Shown here: positions 41,263 to 50,482 of the stretch, piece after piece
Numbering within the stretch: position 1 is the first letter of the stretch
Layout of the letters: each line of letters begins with the position of its first letter
Assembly: GCF_046630315.1 (NCBI RefSeq)
Contig: NZ_LQBD01000008.1
Location: 70,327-134,326, forward strand
Reading direction: 5' to 3'
DNA length: 64,000 nt
DNA from: Brucella anthropi_A
GTDB taxonomy: Bacteria; Pseudomonadota; Alphaproteobacteria; Rhizobiales; Rhizobiaceae
Translations under genes and position numbers: made by a program
The notes under the pieces: model-generated
Database searches by the model: none
Seen by the model: only the letters and a program-made list of their open reading frames with translations
Told to the model about the DNA's origin: nothing

Positions 41263-41703
41263 CTAAAAACTGATTTTACTCAGGCTTTTGGCCATTCCGA
41301 GCCCAAGACGGCTCCGGGCGCTCCATAGGTCGAGCCAGAACAGCCGAAACAGGATCGGGGGGCTTCCGTCGCAGGGCGTCATTTCATGGTGATCCCAGGT
41401 TTCCGGTGTCGCCGCTTTCAGTTTCAGATGAAAGCAGTGCCTGCGATGCGGCTCCGTATACCCTTTTTCCGGGTAGTCATAATCGACGGTTTCCAGATAG
41501 ATCATGCCGTCATCATAAAGAAGGCCGGTCTCCTCGGCGAATTCGCGATAGGCGGCGGCGAGAATATTTTCGCCCGCATCCACCGTGCCGCCGGGAACCT
41601 GAAGCGGTGTTTGGGGAAAATCCGGTTCCTCGAAAACGAGAAGCCGTTCCTGCCATGTGGCGTAGATCAGAACCTTATCGACGGGGGAGGCAGGCATTGT
41701 CAT
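41263..41703 (-). CDS. Nudix hydrolase
   Basis: 146 aa with an intact Nudix box GGTVDAGENILAAAYREFAEETGL (residues about 40-63, G-x5-E-x7-REUxEExGU). An N-terminal strand YATWQERLLVFEEPD and a C-terminal W-D-H-H-E-M-T region follow. Hydrolyses nucleotide diphosphates or related substrates; the specific one cannot be read from sequence. The start at 41701-41703 follows GGAAACGATTT; an upstream frame is longer without support. Confidence 0.9.
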   Translation of the reverse strand: MTMPASPVDKVLIYATWQERLLVFEEPDFPQTPLQVPGGTVDAGENILAAAYREFAEETGLLYDDGMIYLETVDYDYPEKGYTEPHRRHCFHLKLKAATPETWDHHEMTPCDGSPPILFRLFWLDLWSARSRLGLGMAKSLSKISF

Positions 41704-41848
41704 AAATCGTTTCCGCAAGGTGTGAAATCAAAGCCATCGTCGCATAAATCTGTTTAGCCACAACGCGCACATTGTTGTGAGTGGTGGCGAATGCGCTACA
41801 TGGAAACTGCGGCGATCTCCTATCCTAGGCTTCGACAGGAAGTGCATA

Positions 41849-43756
41849 ATGGCGCCGGGCAAGCGGCGCGAACAGGCAGCGAGGCAGGACATGACCTCTG
41901 AACCAGAACCGGACAAGACGAACAAGGCGCAGCCGAAAGGCCGCCGTCGAAGGGCCAAGCGCGGCCTTGGTGAACGGCTGCGCAAAAGTTCGTCCAGGCT
42001 GCTCGGCGGCAGTGCGATGCCGGATGGAACCGACCTTTTCTCACAGGTTTCCATGATGCTGCGCGCCTTCATGGCTTCGCCCGTGCGCAATACGCTGATT
42101 GCCATTGGAACCGGCATTTTCGTGCTCGTCGTGCTGATCGCGGTCGGGCAGGTGGCCATCAATCGCTGGAACGAACCTTTCTACGATGCGCTGGCCAGGC
42201 GGGATTTGAAGGCCTTCTTCCACCAGTTGATGGTGTTCTTCGGCATTGCCGGCTCGCTTCTGGTGCTGAATGTCTCGCAAACCTGGCTGAACCAGATGTT
42301 CAAGCTGAAACTGCGCGAGGGGCTGGCGCGCGATCTGATCGGCCAGTGGCTGGAGCCGGGACGCGCGTTCCGCCTCGCCAATGCGGGCGAAATCGGCATC
42401 AATCCGGACCAGAGGCTGCAGGAAGATGCGCGGCACCTCGCCGAAACCTCCTGCGACCTTGGCATCAATCTCCTGCAATCGACGGTCATTCTGGTCAGTT
42501 TCGTCGGCGTGCTCTGGTCGCTGTCGAGCGGTTTCGTGTTTCATGTCGCGGGCTACAGTTTCTCCATCCCCGGCTATATGGTCTGGGCGGTTGTCATCTA
42601 TGCGGCCTCCGCTTCATGGCTGACATGGATCGTCGGGCGCAGCCTGGTCAACATCAATGCCAATCGTTATGCGCGCGAGGCGGATTTCCGCGCATCGCTG
42701 ATGCGGGTCAACGAACATCTGGACGCCATCACCCTCTCACGCGGCGAGGGGGATGAACGACGCCGCCTCAATCTGGATATCGATGCGGTGCTGGGGGCGA
42801 TTCGCAGGATCGTTTCCGCCACGACGCGGCTGACATGGGTGACGGCCGGTTATGGCTGGCTGACCATCGTTGCACCCATCCTGGTGGCGGCTCCGGTCTA
42901 TTTTTCCGGCGGGCTGACCTTTGGCGGGCTGATGATGGCCGTCGGGGCGTTTACGCAGGTGCACAATTCCCTGCGCTGGTTCGTCGATAATTTCGGCGCC
43001 ATTGCCGACTGGCGGGCGACGCTGCTGCGTGTTGCAAGCTTCCGGCAGGCGGTGTTGCGCATGGACGCGCTCGGCCATCTCGACCGGCAGATCGAGCTTG
43101 CGGCGAATGACGATGACCGGCTGACGCTGGACGATGTTTCCATCGCCGCGCCCGATCTGTGCCTGAAGCTTTCCCGCAAGGCCATTTCGGTGAAGCCGGG
43201 CGCGCGGATGCTCGTCACGGGCGGGACCGAGACGCAGAGGACGCTTCTGTTCCGTGCATTGGGCGGGCTTTGGCCATGGGGCGAGGGGCGGATCGGCATG
43301 CCCGCCGGCGACGGCGTCGCCTTCATGCCGCGCGCGCCCTATTTTCCGCCGGGCAATCTCAAGGGCGTGATCGTCTATCCGCTCGACATCAGGAAATTTT
43401 CCGAAGACGATCTGGAAAACGTTCTGCGCCGGGCCGGGCTGGAGCGGCTTTCCACGAGCCTCGACCGGGCTGCGCGCTGGGACCGCGTTCTCACCGACGA
43501 TGAGCGCCAATGCTTGGCCTTTGCCCGGCTGATCCTGCAACAGCCGCAGTGGATCGTCATCGATGGCGCGCTCGATGGTCTCGATGCCGAAGCCTATGAC
43601 CGCATTCGCGACATGATGGACCATGAATTGAAGGATGCCGCCATCATCCATCTCGGCAAGCCGCATCTGCACGACGGGCTTTTCACCCAGCAGATCAATC
43701 TGGAAGACGATCCGAAAGGCAAGCCGCTGGAACTGCCAGCCCTCAAAACGGCATGA
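41849..43756 (+). CDS. BacA/YddA-type ABC transporter with degenerate ATPase motifs
   Basis: 635 aa. N-terminal basic segment, then the ABC_membrane_2 domain (QVAINRWNEPFYDALARRDLKAFFHQLMVFFGIAGSL and similar), then a nucleotide-binding-like domain. All NBD motifs are altered: the Walker A position reads GGTETQRTLLF near residue 457 (no G-K-S), the signature reads LTDDERQCLAFA near 548, and the Walker B position reads WIVIDGALDGLD near 568 with Gly for the catalytic Glu. The transmembrane part resembles SbmA/BacA-like peptide and very-long-chain fatty-acid systems. ATP use is doubtful. The start at 41849 follows AGGA; ATG 41891 is an alternative. Confidence 0.88.
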   Translation: MAPGKRREQAARQDMTSEPEPDKTNKAQPKGRRRRAKRGLGERLRKSSSRLLGGSAMPDGTDLFSQVSMMLRAFMASPVRNTLIAIGTGIFVLVVLIAVGQVAINRWNEPFYDALARRDLKAFFHQLMVFFGIAGSLLVLNVSQTWLNQMFKLKLREGLARDLIGQWLEPGRAFRLANAGEIGINPDQRLQEDARHLAETSCDLGINLLQSTVILVSFVGVLWSLSSGFVFHVAGYSFSIPGYMVWAVVIYAASASWLTWIVGRSLVNINANRYAREADFRASLMRVNEHLDAITLSRGEGDERRRLNLDIDAVLGAIRRIVSATTRLTWVTAGYGWLTIVAPILVAAPVYFSGGLTFGGLMMAVGAFTQVHNSLRWFVDNFGAIADWRATLLRVASFRQAVLRMDALGHLDRQIELAANDDDRLTLDDVSIAAPDLCLKLSRKAISVKPGARMLVTGGTETQRTLLFRALGGLWPWGEGRIGMPAGDGVAFMPRAPYFPPGNLKGVIVYPLDIRKFSEDDLENVLRRAGLERLSTSLDRAARWDRVLTDDERQCLAFARLILQQPQWIVIDGALDGLDAEAYDRIRDMMDHELKDAAIIHLGKPHLHDGLFTQQINLEDDPKGKPLELPALKTA

Positions 43757-43791
43757 AAAAAGCCGCCGGTCGCCCGGCGGCTCTTTATTTT
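43756..43791. terminator. Bidirectional terminator between ABC gene and carB
   Basis: AGCCGCCGG and CCGGCGGCT with flanking A- and T-rich tracts (GAAAAAAGCC ... CTCTTTATTTT). Confidence 0.8.
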
Positions 43792-43804
43792 CCTGTCCAT
43801 GGGA

Positions 43805-46800
43805 TCAGCGGAAATAATCCTGCAGCGGGCGCACTTCCAGCGATCCGGCCTTGAGCGCGGCGATGGCTTCGGCGGCGGCTTCCGCACCGGCCATGGTCGT
43901 ATAGTAAGGCAGTTTCTGCATCAGCGTTGCGCGGCGGATCGACTTGCTGTCGGAAACAGCACTGGCGCTGTCGGTCGTGTTGAAGACCAGGTGGATCTGG
44001 CGGTTGCGGATCGCGTCTTCCACATGCGGACGGCCTTCGATGACCTTGTTGATCTTGGTCGATTCGACGCCGTTGGCTTCGAGGAACTTCTGCGTGCCGC
44101 CGGTTGCCATGACCTTGAAGCCGATGCTGGCCAGCAGGCGGACGGGACCGAGCACGCGCTCCTTGTCCTCGTCGCGGACGGATACGAAGACCGTGCCTTC
44201 ACGCGGCAGTTCCACGCCCGCGCCAAGCTGCGCCTTTGCGAAAGCCAGCGCATAGTCGTAGTCGAGGCCCATGACTTCGCCCGTCGAGCGCATTTCCGGT
44301 CCAAGCAGCGTGTCGACGCCGGGGAAGCGGGCAAAGGGGAACACGGCTTCCTTGACCGCGATATGCGGGCGCGCGGTCGGCTGCGGCTTGCCGCCATAGG
44401 CGCCGAGCGCTGCTTCGAGGCTTTCGCCCGCCATGACGCGGGCCGCCACCTTGGCAATCGGCGTGCCGACCGTCTTGGCGACGAAGGGCACGGTGCGCGA
44501 GGCGCGCGGATTGACTTCGAGGATGAAGATTTCGCCGTCCTTGATGGCGAACTGAACATTCATCAACCCGCCGACATGAAGCGCCTTGGCAAGCGCTGCC
44601 GTCTGGCGTTCCAGTTCGGCGACGATTTCCGGCGAAAGCGTGTGCACCGGCAGCGAGCAGGCGCTATCACCCGAATGGATGCCCGCTTCCTCGATGTGTT
44701 CCATGATGCCCGCGACAAGGCTGTCCTTGCCGTCGCACAGGCAATCGACGTCCACTTCGATGGCTTCCGTCAGATAGGTGTCGAACAGGAGCGGGTTCTT
44801 GCCGAGAAGCGTGTTGATCTGGCCGGTCTTGTCGTTTGGATATTTGGCCTTGATGTCTTCCGGCACCAGTTCCGGCACGGTGTCGAGCAGGTAGGCCTGC
44901 AATCCGCGTTCGTCATGGATGATCTGCATGGCGCGGCCACCCAGAACATAGGACGGGCGCACGACCAGCGGGAAGCCGAGATCGGCGGCGACCAGGCGCG
45001 CCTGTTCGACCGAATAGGCGATGCCGTTCTTCGGCTGGTTGAGGTCGAGCTTGATGAGAAGCTTCTGGAAGCGGTCGCGGTCTTCTGCAAGGTCGATGGC
45101 GTCCGGCGAGGTGCCGAGGATCGGGATGCCGGCCTTTTCCAGCGCATTGGCGAGTTTCAGCGGCGTCTGGCCGCCAAACTGCACGATGACCCCGTGCAGC
45201 GTGCCCTTTTGCATCTCGACGCGCAGGATTTCCAGCACGTCTTCCGCCGTCAGCGGTTCGAAATAGAGGCGGTCGGACGTGTCATAGTCGGTCGAGACCG
45301 TTTCCGGGTTGCAGTTGACCATGATGGCTTCATAGTCCGCGTCGCCGAGCGCGAAGGCCGCATGGCAGCAGCAATAGTCGAATTCGATGCCCTGGCCGAT
45401 ACGGTTCGGACCGCCGCCGAGAATGACGACCTTCTTGCGATCCGAAACTTCCGCTTCCGAGCGCAACTCACCGACGAAAGGCGTTTCATAGGTCGAGTAC
45501 ATATAGGCGGTCGGCGAGGCGAATTCGGCGGCGCAGGTGTCGATGCGCTTATAGACCGGATGCACGTCGAGATCGGCGCGCAGCCTGGCCACGTCTTCGG
45601 CGTCCTTGCCGGTCAGGCTTGCGAGACGCGCATCGGAGAAGCCCATGGACTTCAACATGCGCAGGTTTTCCGCATCCTGCGGCAGGCCGTGTTCGCGGAT
45701 GCGCTCTTCGGTCTTCACGATGGCTTCGATCTGTTCGAGGAACCACGGATCGATCTTGGAGGCGTCATGCACCTGCTCGACGGTCAGGCCAAGGCGCATG
45801 GCCTGCGCGACCATGCGCAGGCGGTCCGGTGTCGGCGTGCCGATGGCGGCGCGGATGGCGTTCTTCTCGTCGCCTTCCTCGATGTTGGGAATGGCGATTT
45901 CATCAAGGCCCGTCAGGCCGGTTTCAAGACCGCGCAGCGCCTTCTGCAACGATTCCTGGAAGGTGCGGCCAATGGCCATCACTTCCCCGACCGACTTCAT
46001 GGCCGTGGTCAGGATCGGCGAGGAGCCGGGGAATTTCTCGAAGGCAAAACGCGGGATCTTGGTGACGACATAATCGATCGACGGTTCGAACGAGGCAGGC
46101 GTTGCGCCGCCGGTGATGTCGTTGTCCAGTTCGTCGAGCGTGTAGCCGACGGCAAGCTTGGCCGCGACCTTGGCAATCGGGAAGCCGGTCGCCTTCGACG
46201 CCAGAGCGGACGAACGCGACACGCGCGGGTTCATTTCGATGACGATCATGCGGCCATTGGCCGGGTTGATCGCAAACTGCACGTTGGAGCCGCCGGTTTC
46301 GACGCCGATCTCGCGCAGCACCGCAATCGAGGCGTTGCGCATGATCTGGTATTCCTTGTCGGTGAGCGTCAGCGCCGGTGCGACGGTGATCGAATCGCCG
46401 GTATGGACACCCATCGGATCGAGGTTTTCGATCGAGCAGATGATGATGCAGTTGTCCGCGTGATCGCGGACGACTTCCATTTCATATTCCTTCCAGCCCA
46501 GAACCGATTCTTCGATCAGAACTTCGGTCGTCGGCGAGGCGTCGAGGCCGCGTTCGATGATCTCGAAGAATTCCTGACGGTTATAGGCAATGCCGCCGCC
46601 GGTGCCGCCGAGCGTGAAGGACGGGCGGATGATCGCGGGCAGGCCGACCACATCGAGCGCCTGTGCGGCCTTTGCGAGCGCATGGCTCATATAGCGCTGC
46701 TTGCGCTCCACTTCGCCGAGCTGCCATTCGGTTTCAAGCTTGTCGAGCGCCTTGTCGAGATCGTCGCCGGAGAACTGCGCCTTCACTTCGGCGCGCTTGG

Positions 46801-47290
46801 CCTCGTGGCGCTTGCGGTCCTCGTCCTTGATTTCGGTCGCATTGGCCAGCATCGAGCCCGGCGTGTCGAGGCCGATCTTCTGCATGGCTTCGCGGAAGAG
46901 CGCGCGGTCCTCGGCCTTGTCGATGGCTTCGGCATTGGCGCCGATCATCTCGACGTTATAACGTTCAAGCACGCCCATGCGGCGCAGCGACAGCGCGGTG
47001 TTGAGCGCGGTCTGGCCGCCCATCGTCGGCAGGATCGCGTCCGGGCGCTCCTTGGCGATGATCTTGGCGACGACTTCCGGCGTGATCGGCTCGATATAGG
47101 TCGCATCCGCCAGGTCGGGATCGGTCATGATGGTGGCCGGGTTGGAGTTGACGAGGATGATGCGGTAGCCTTCCTCCTTCAACGCCTTGCAGGCCTGCGT
47201 GCCCGAATAGTCGAACTCGCAAGCCTGGCCGATGACAATGGGGCCCGCGCCGATGATCAGGATCGATTTGATATCTGTACGTTTCGGCAT
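43805..47290 (-). CDS. carB: Carbamoyl-phosphate synthase large subunit
   Basis: 1161 aa, four-part synthetase making carbamoyl phosphate from bicarbonate, ammonia and two ATP for arginine and pyrimidines. Opening MPKRTDIKSILIIGAGPIVIGQACEFDYSGTQACKALKEEG is the family N-terminus. The two ATP-grasp halves repeat it with VVILGGGPNRIGQGIEFDYCCCHAAFAL. The C-terminal allosteric domain reads VFVSVRDEDKERVL. In this window carB and carA are 4.5 kb apart on the same strand. Confidence 0.98.
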   Translation of the reverse strand: MPKRTDIKSILIIGAGPIVIGQACEFDYSGTQACKALKEEGYRIILVNSNPATIMTDPDLADATYIEPITPEVVAKIIAKERPDAILPTMGGQTALNTALSLRRMGVLERYNVEMIGANAEAIDKAEDRALFREAMQKIGLDTPGSMLANATEIKDEDRKRHEAKRAEVKAQFSGDDLDKALDKLETEWQLGEVERKQRYMSHALAKAAQALDVVGLPAIIRPSFTLGGTGGGIAYNRQEFFEIIERGLDASPTTEVLIEESVLGWKEYEMEVVRDHADNCIIICSIENLDPMGVHTGDSITVAPALTLTDKEYQIMRNASIAVLREIGVETGGSNVQFAINPANGRMIVIEMNPRVSRSSALASKATGFPIAKVAAKLAVGYTLDELDNDITGGATPASFEPSIDYVVTKIPRFAFEKFPGSSPILTTAMKSVGEVMAIGRTFQESLQKALRGLETGLTGLDEIAIPNIEEGDEKNAIRAAIGTPTPDRLRMVAQAMRLGLTVEQVHDASKIDPWFLEQIEAIVKTEERIREHGLPQDAENLRMLKSMGFSDARLASLTGKDAEDVARLRADLDVHPVYKRIDTCAAEFASPTAYMYSTYETPFVGELRSEAEVSDRKKVVILGGGPNRIGQGIEFDYCCCHAAFALGDADYEAIMVNCNPETVSTDYDTSDRLYFEPLTAEDVLEILRVEMQKGTLHGVIVQFGGQTPLKLANALEKAGIPILGTSPDAIDLAEDRDRFQKLLIKLDLNQPKNGIAYSVEQARLVAADLGFPLVVRPSYVLGGRAMQIIHDERGLQAYLLDTVPELVPEDIKAKYPNDKTGQINTLLGKNPLLFDTYLTEAIEVDVDCLCDGKDSLVAGIMEHIEEAGIHSGDSACSLPVHTLSPEIVAELERQTAALAKALHVGGLMNVQFAIKDGEIFILEVNPRASRTVPFVAKTVGTPIAKVAARVMAGESLEAALGAYGGKPQPTARPHIAVKEAVFPFARFPGVDTLLGPEMRSTGEVMGLDYDYALAFAKAQLGAGVELPREGTVFVSVRDEDKERVLGPVRLLASIGFKVMATGGTQKFLEANGVESTKINKVIEGRPHVEDAIRNRQIHLVFNTTDSASAVSDSKSIRRATLMQKLPYYTTMAGAEAAAEAIAALKAGSLEVRPLQDYFR

Positions 47291-47316
47291 GGGCGCTCAT
47301 CCTATCTTCTTCGCGT

Positions 47317-47361
47317 GCATGTCATGGTCTCGAAACCGGTTCCCACTTTCGAGCGACATGC
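47317..47361. repeat. Dispersed repeat, module B
   Basis: GCATGTC ... GACATGC around a CGAAACCGGTTCCC core, in the carB upstream region. Confidence 0.7.
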
Positions 47362-47503
47362 TTCTTAGCCTGCCAGAAAAGCCCGCGCGGTTTTCCGGCG
47401 GGTTGGCAGCGTATGAATTCTGTGGGCTAAGCGGGCCTTATAGGCAATCATTTCGATAAGCGGAACCCCACAAATCGTTTTATTTCAGAGAAAGTGCAGG
47501 CAT

Positions 47504-48340
47504 TCACGAAAATTCTTGCCCGCCGCAGGCTTTCTCCGTGGATCTTATAATCGGAACGAAGCGTTCGCGGGTCGATTTCTGGCATGCGCGGCTGACGGGC
47601 AGCATTGTGCCGTCCTTCGTCAGCAGGCTCAAACCGCCATCGGTTCGGCGCAATTCGGCGACATGCCCGTCGGCGACCCAGTGCGAGCGATGAATCTGAA
47701 GCCCGCTTGTATCGCCGACTTCTTTCACGGCATCGGAAAAGCGGAGAAGAAGTAGTTCCTGTCCGTGACTGGTGATGATCCGCGTATAGTGATCCTCCGC
47801 GGAAAGGCGCAGAATGGCGCCGCGATTGCCGGGTTTTAACCGGGCGAGCAATGGCGGCGGCGTATCAGGAACATTTCTCGGTACGGTTTCCAGCTCACGG
47901 CGCAATGTCATGTAGGCGAGAATGCAAAAAAGGGCGCTGAGGGGCAAGGCGACAGCGGCGTTGGCGAGAACCGCACTCGTCGTTGGCGTTCTGCCCGTAA
48001 AGCTCCAGTCGATGACGGCGATCCAGAGCCCGATCGGCAGGGCAGCAATGACCGCCCCGGTCATCATGCGGGCAAAGGCATGTCTGGTAAAACGTTCGAG
48101 GACCACATCAGCCAGAACAGAGAAGACGATTGCCGTTGACCATCCGGCAAATTGCACGCAGAGCCAGTAAAAGAAGCGGACCGCCACCGGCATCGACAGA
48201 TCGGTCCCGAACGGTCCGGTGATGGTGAAGATCAGGACGACGACAAGGAATGTGCCCCACAGGCGCGGCGCACGAACAATGGTCGACAATTCGCGAAGCG
48301 CGAATTGCTGCAAGTCTCCGGTCACGTAGTTTTCCTGCAT
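47504..48340 (-). CDS. LytTR-domain membrane regulator
   Basis: 278 aa. N-terminal half has about four TM segments (starting RLWGTFLVVVLIFTITGPFGTDLSMPV). The C-terminal half is a LytTR DNA-binding domain, NRGAILRLSAEDHYTRIITSHGQELLLLRFSDAVKEV ... GLQIHRSHWVADGHVAEL. Membrane-bound LytTR regulators control neighbouring genes in response to envelope signals. The start at 48338-48340 has weak SD support. It is divergent from DUF2306 with 70 bp between. Confidence 0.9.
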   Translation of the reverse strand: MQENYVTGDLQQFALRELSTIVRAPRLWGTFLVVVLIFTITGPFGTDLSMPVAVRFFYWLCVQFAGWSTAIVFSVLADVVLERFTRHAFARMMTGAVIAALPIGLWIAVIDWSFTGRTPTTSAVLANAAVALPLSALFCILAYMTLRRELETVPRNVPDTPPPLLARLKPGNRGAILRLSAEDHYTRIITSHGQELLLLRFSDAVKEVGDTSGLQIHRSHWVADGHVAELRRTDGGLSLLTKDGTMLPVSRACQKSTRERFVPIIRSTEKACGGQEFS

Positions 48341-48410
48341 TTGACGCCGTTTCGGTTGAGATGAGCGCAGTCTTGTTGAAAGCGATACGAAATTCAACAG
48401 GAACCCTGCG

Positions 48411-48929
48411 ATGAACTTCGAACCGCTTTTCAACGCGCCGCTTGCCATTCAAATCCATGTTGCTGCCGTCGTGCCTGCCGCGATCATCGGTCTGGTCATT
48501 TTCTTGCGGCGCAAGGGCACCAGGCTGCACAAGGCGCTCGGGCGGTTGTGGATTTTGCTGATGATCGTGACCGCAATTTCCAGTTTTTTCATTCACCAGA
48601 TCAATCTTGTCGGCGGTTTCAGCCCGATACATCTTCTTTCCATACTGGTGTTGCTGGGATGCGCGCGCGCCGTAGCGGCAGCCAGAAAGGGACAGATCGG
48701 GACACATCGCAGAATCGTCAAAAGCGTCTACCTCGGCGGTATTCTCGGGGCAGGGTTATTCGCCTTCATGCCCGGACGCATCATGAATGAAGTTGCATTT
48801 TCTCATGGATGGGGGTCGCCATCTCTTCTGGTATGTCTTCTGATGGTGCCTGTTGCAGCGGGCTTCGCCTATCGGCGCATGACGGGCGTTCTTGTGTCCA
48901 AACTGTTGCGAAAGCGTTTTCGTTTGTGA
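48411..48929 (+). CDS. DUF2306 membrane protein
   Basis: 172 aa, four predicted TM helices with conserved His residues: IQIHVAAVVPAAIIG, RLHKALGRLWILLM, SPIHLLSIL and THRRIVKSVYLGG. The His pattern is typical of DUF2306 (possible heme or metal ligands). Divergent from the LytTR gene, which may control it. AGGAACCCTGCG precedes ATG 48411. Function unknown. Confidence 0.88.
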   Translation: MNFEPLFNAPLAIQIHVAAVVPAAIIGLVIFLRRKGTRLHKALGRLWILLMIVTAISSFFIHQINLVGGFSPIHLLSILVLLGCARAVAAARKGQIGTHRRIVKSVYLGGILGAGLFAFMPGRIMNEVAFSHGWGSPSLLVCLLMVPVAAGFAYRRMTGVLVSKLLRKRFRL

Positions 48930-49040
48930 TCGATGCCGCCATTTACTTTTTATGTTGCCGTGCCAACTCTTTATGCGACAATCACAGCCATGGTGTGGTG
49001 CCGTTTGGTGGAAGGCGGCACGGTGAAGGGGAGTTGGTCA

Positions 49041-49973
49041 ATGCGCTGGCAAGGCCGTAGGCAAAGCGACAATGTGGAAGACCTGCGCGGAGAGCAGGGC
49101 GGTGGGGTTGGCGGCGGCTTCGGTCGCGGCGGCGGCTTTGGCGGGCCGGGCTTGCGCATCGTGCGCGGCGGCGGTATTTCCGGCATTCTCATTCTGGTGG
49201 TCATGTTCTTCGTGCTGCGCGCCGTCGGCATCGATCCGCTGCCGATCCTGTTCGGCGATGGCAGCATGGGGCCGACCGTGACGGAGCAGGTCGGGCAATC
49301 CGGGCGGACGGTCGCCGAGGGCGGCACCGTTGCCAATGACGAGACGACACAATTTGCCCGCACGGTTCTGGCCGAGACGGAAGACGTGTGGAGCGGCATT
49401 TTCCAGTCGCGCGGCCAGGCCTACACGCCGCCGACGATGGTGCTGTTTTCCGGTCAGGTCCGTTCGGCCTGCGGCTTTGCTTCCGCTGCCTCCGGCCCGT
49501 TCTACTGTCCCGGCGACCGCAAGCTCTATATCGATCTGAGCTTCTACAAGGAACTGGCCAACCGCTTCGGTGCATCCGGCGATTTCGCGCAGGCCTATGT
49601 TCTGGCGCATGAGGTGGGCCACCATGTCCAGAATCTTCTGGGCATTCTCCCGAAGTTCAACCAGATGCGCCAGCAGATGAACGAGGCGCAGGCCAACCAG
49701 ATGTCGGTTCGCGTGGAGCTTCAGGCCGATTGCCTGGCGGGTGTGTGGGGGTATTACACCGAGCAGAAGGGCATTCTGGAAGCGGGCGATCTTGAAGAAG
49801 CGTTGAACGCCGCGCATCAGATCGGCGACGACACGCTGCAGCGCCGCAGTCAGGGTTATGTCGTGCCGGAAAGCTTCAACCACGGCACCTCCGCTCAGCG
49901 CGCCAAGTGGTTCCAGCGCGGTTTCGACAGCGGCAAGCTGGAATCGTGCGATACGTTCAGCGGCGATGTTTAA
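49041..49973 (+). CDS. Neutral zinc metallopeptidase (YpfJ-type)
   Basis: 310 aa. N-terminal TM segment (GGISGILILVVMFFVLRAVG), then a PF04228-type domain. HEVGHHVQNLLG (about residue 188) is the HExxH zinc site with Glu as catalyst. Downstream come RVELQADCLAGVWG, carrying the third ligand Glu or Asp region, and PESFNHGTSAQRAKWFQRGF. Starts at 49041 with GGGGAG at 7 nt upstream. Substrate unknown. Confidence 0.93.
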   Translation: MRWQGRRQSDNVEDLRGEQGGGVGGGFGRGGGFGGPGLRIVRGGGISGILILVVMFFVLRAVGIDPLPILFGDGSMGPTVTEQVGQSGRTVAEGGTVANDETTQFARTVLAETEDVWSGIFQSRGQAYTPPTMVLFSGQVRSACGFASAASGPFYCPGDRKLYIDLSFYKELANRFGASGDFAQAYVLAHEVGHHVQNLLGILPKFNQMRQQMNEAQANQMSVRVELQADCLAGVWGYYTEQKGILEAGDLEEALNAAHQIGDDTLQRRSQGYVVPESFNHGTSAQRAKWFQRGFDSGKLESCDTFSGDV

Positions 49974-49992
49974 AGCCGCCGGGAGATTGTAG

Positions 49993-50018
49993 AAAAAGGC
50001 GGTGTCGGCCGCCTTTTT
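49993..50018 (+). terminator. Intrinsic terminator after the peptidase gene
   Basis: AAAAAGGCGG, a 6-nt loop, CCGCCTTTTT, 20 bp after the stop. Confidence 0.85.
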
Positions 50019-50052
50019 CATTTCTGGCAGACATGCCGCTGACGTTGTGCAC

Positions 50053-50312
50053 TAAAGCGTGTCGCATTTTATCGTAGTCATATGACACGCTTTAAGTTTT
50101 TGTTTTCATGCATGTCTTTATCCCAAAACCGGTTCCCACTTTTGGGAGACATGCTATAGAGCGGTTCCGGTTTAAATGGAAACGTCGGAACCGCTCTATC
50201 TATTGGTTTTGTCGCATTATCCTACGCATCGAAGCGGGATCGGAAATCAGTCCAGTGGACTGATTTCCCCGCGTAGGCGCTTCGCACTTTTGGCTCGAAA
50301 ATGCTCTATTCG
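50053..50312. repeat. Full mosaic repeat, modules A-B-C-D
   Basis: A: TAAAGCGTGTCGC ... GACACGCTTTA (50053-50095). B: GCATGTCTTTATCCC ... GGGAGACATGC (50109-50155). C: TAGAGCGGTTCCG ... CGGAACCGCTCTA (50157-50199). D: GTCGCATTATCC ... TTTTGGCTCGAAAATGCTCTA, with an inserted palindrome CAGTCCAGTGGACTG inside. It fills most of the 509-bp gap 49974-50482; no gene is present there. Confidence 0.8.
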
Positions 50313-50482
50313 TCTTGTGGGGAAATAATTTTCCAGATAAATGCTTTTGCACCGGCGCGGCCTTTTTTCCCATTTGCAAGCGTAACGCTCAGTTTTGAGC
50401 GGCGATGGCGCATGCGTTTTCCAATCAACACAATTTATCACTGTTCCACCTTATCCGTCGTGGAGCATATTTCAGGTGTCCC

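Noticed and set aside
43799..47368. A 1189-codon open frame on the plus strand opposite carB.
   Set aside because: It is the antisense mirror of a well-conserved gene in high-GC codon usage; no SD, domain or family resemblance.
16021..50312. Dispersed palindromic repeats as a possible CRISPR array.
   Set aside because: Copies are scattered between genes, differ in length and have no regular spacers; no cas genes present.
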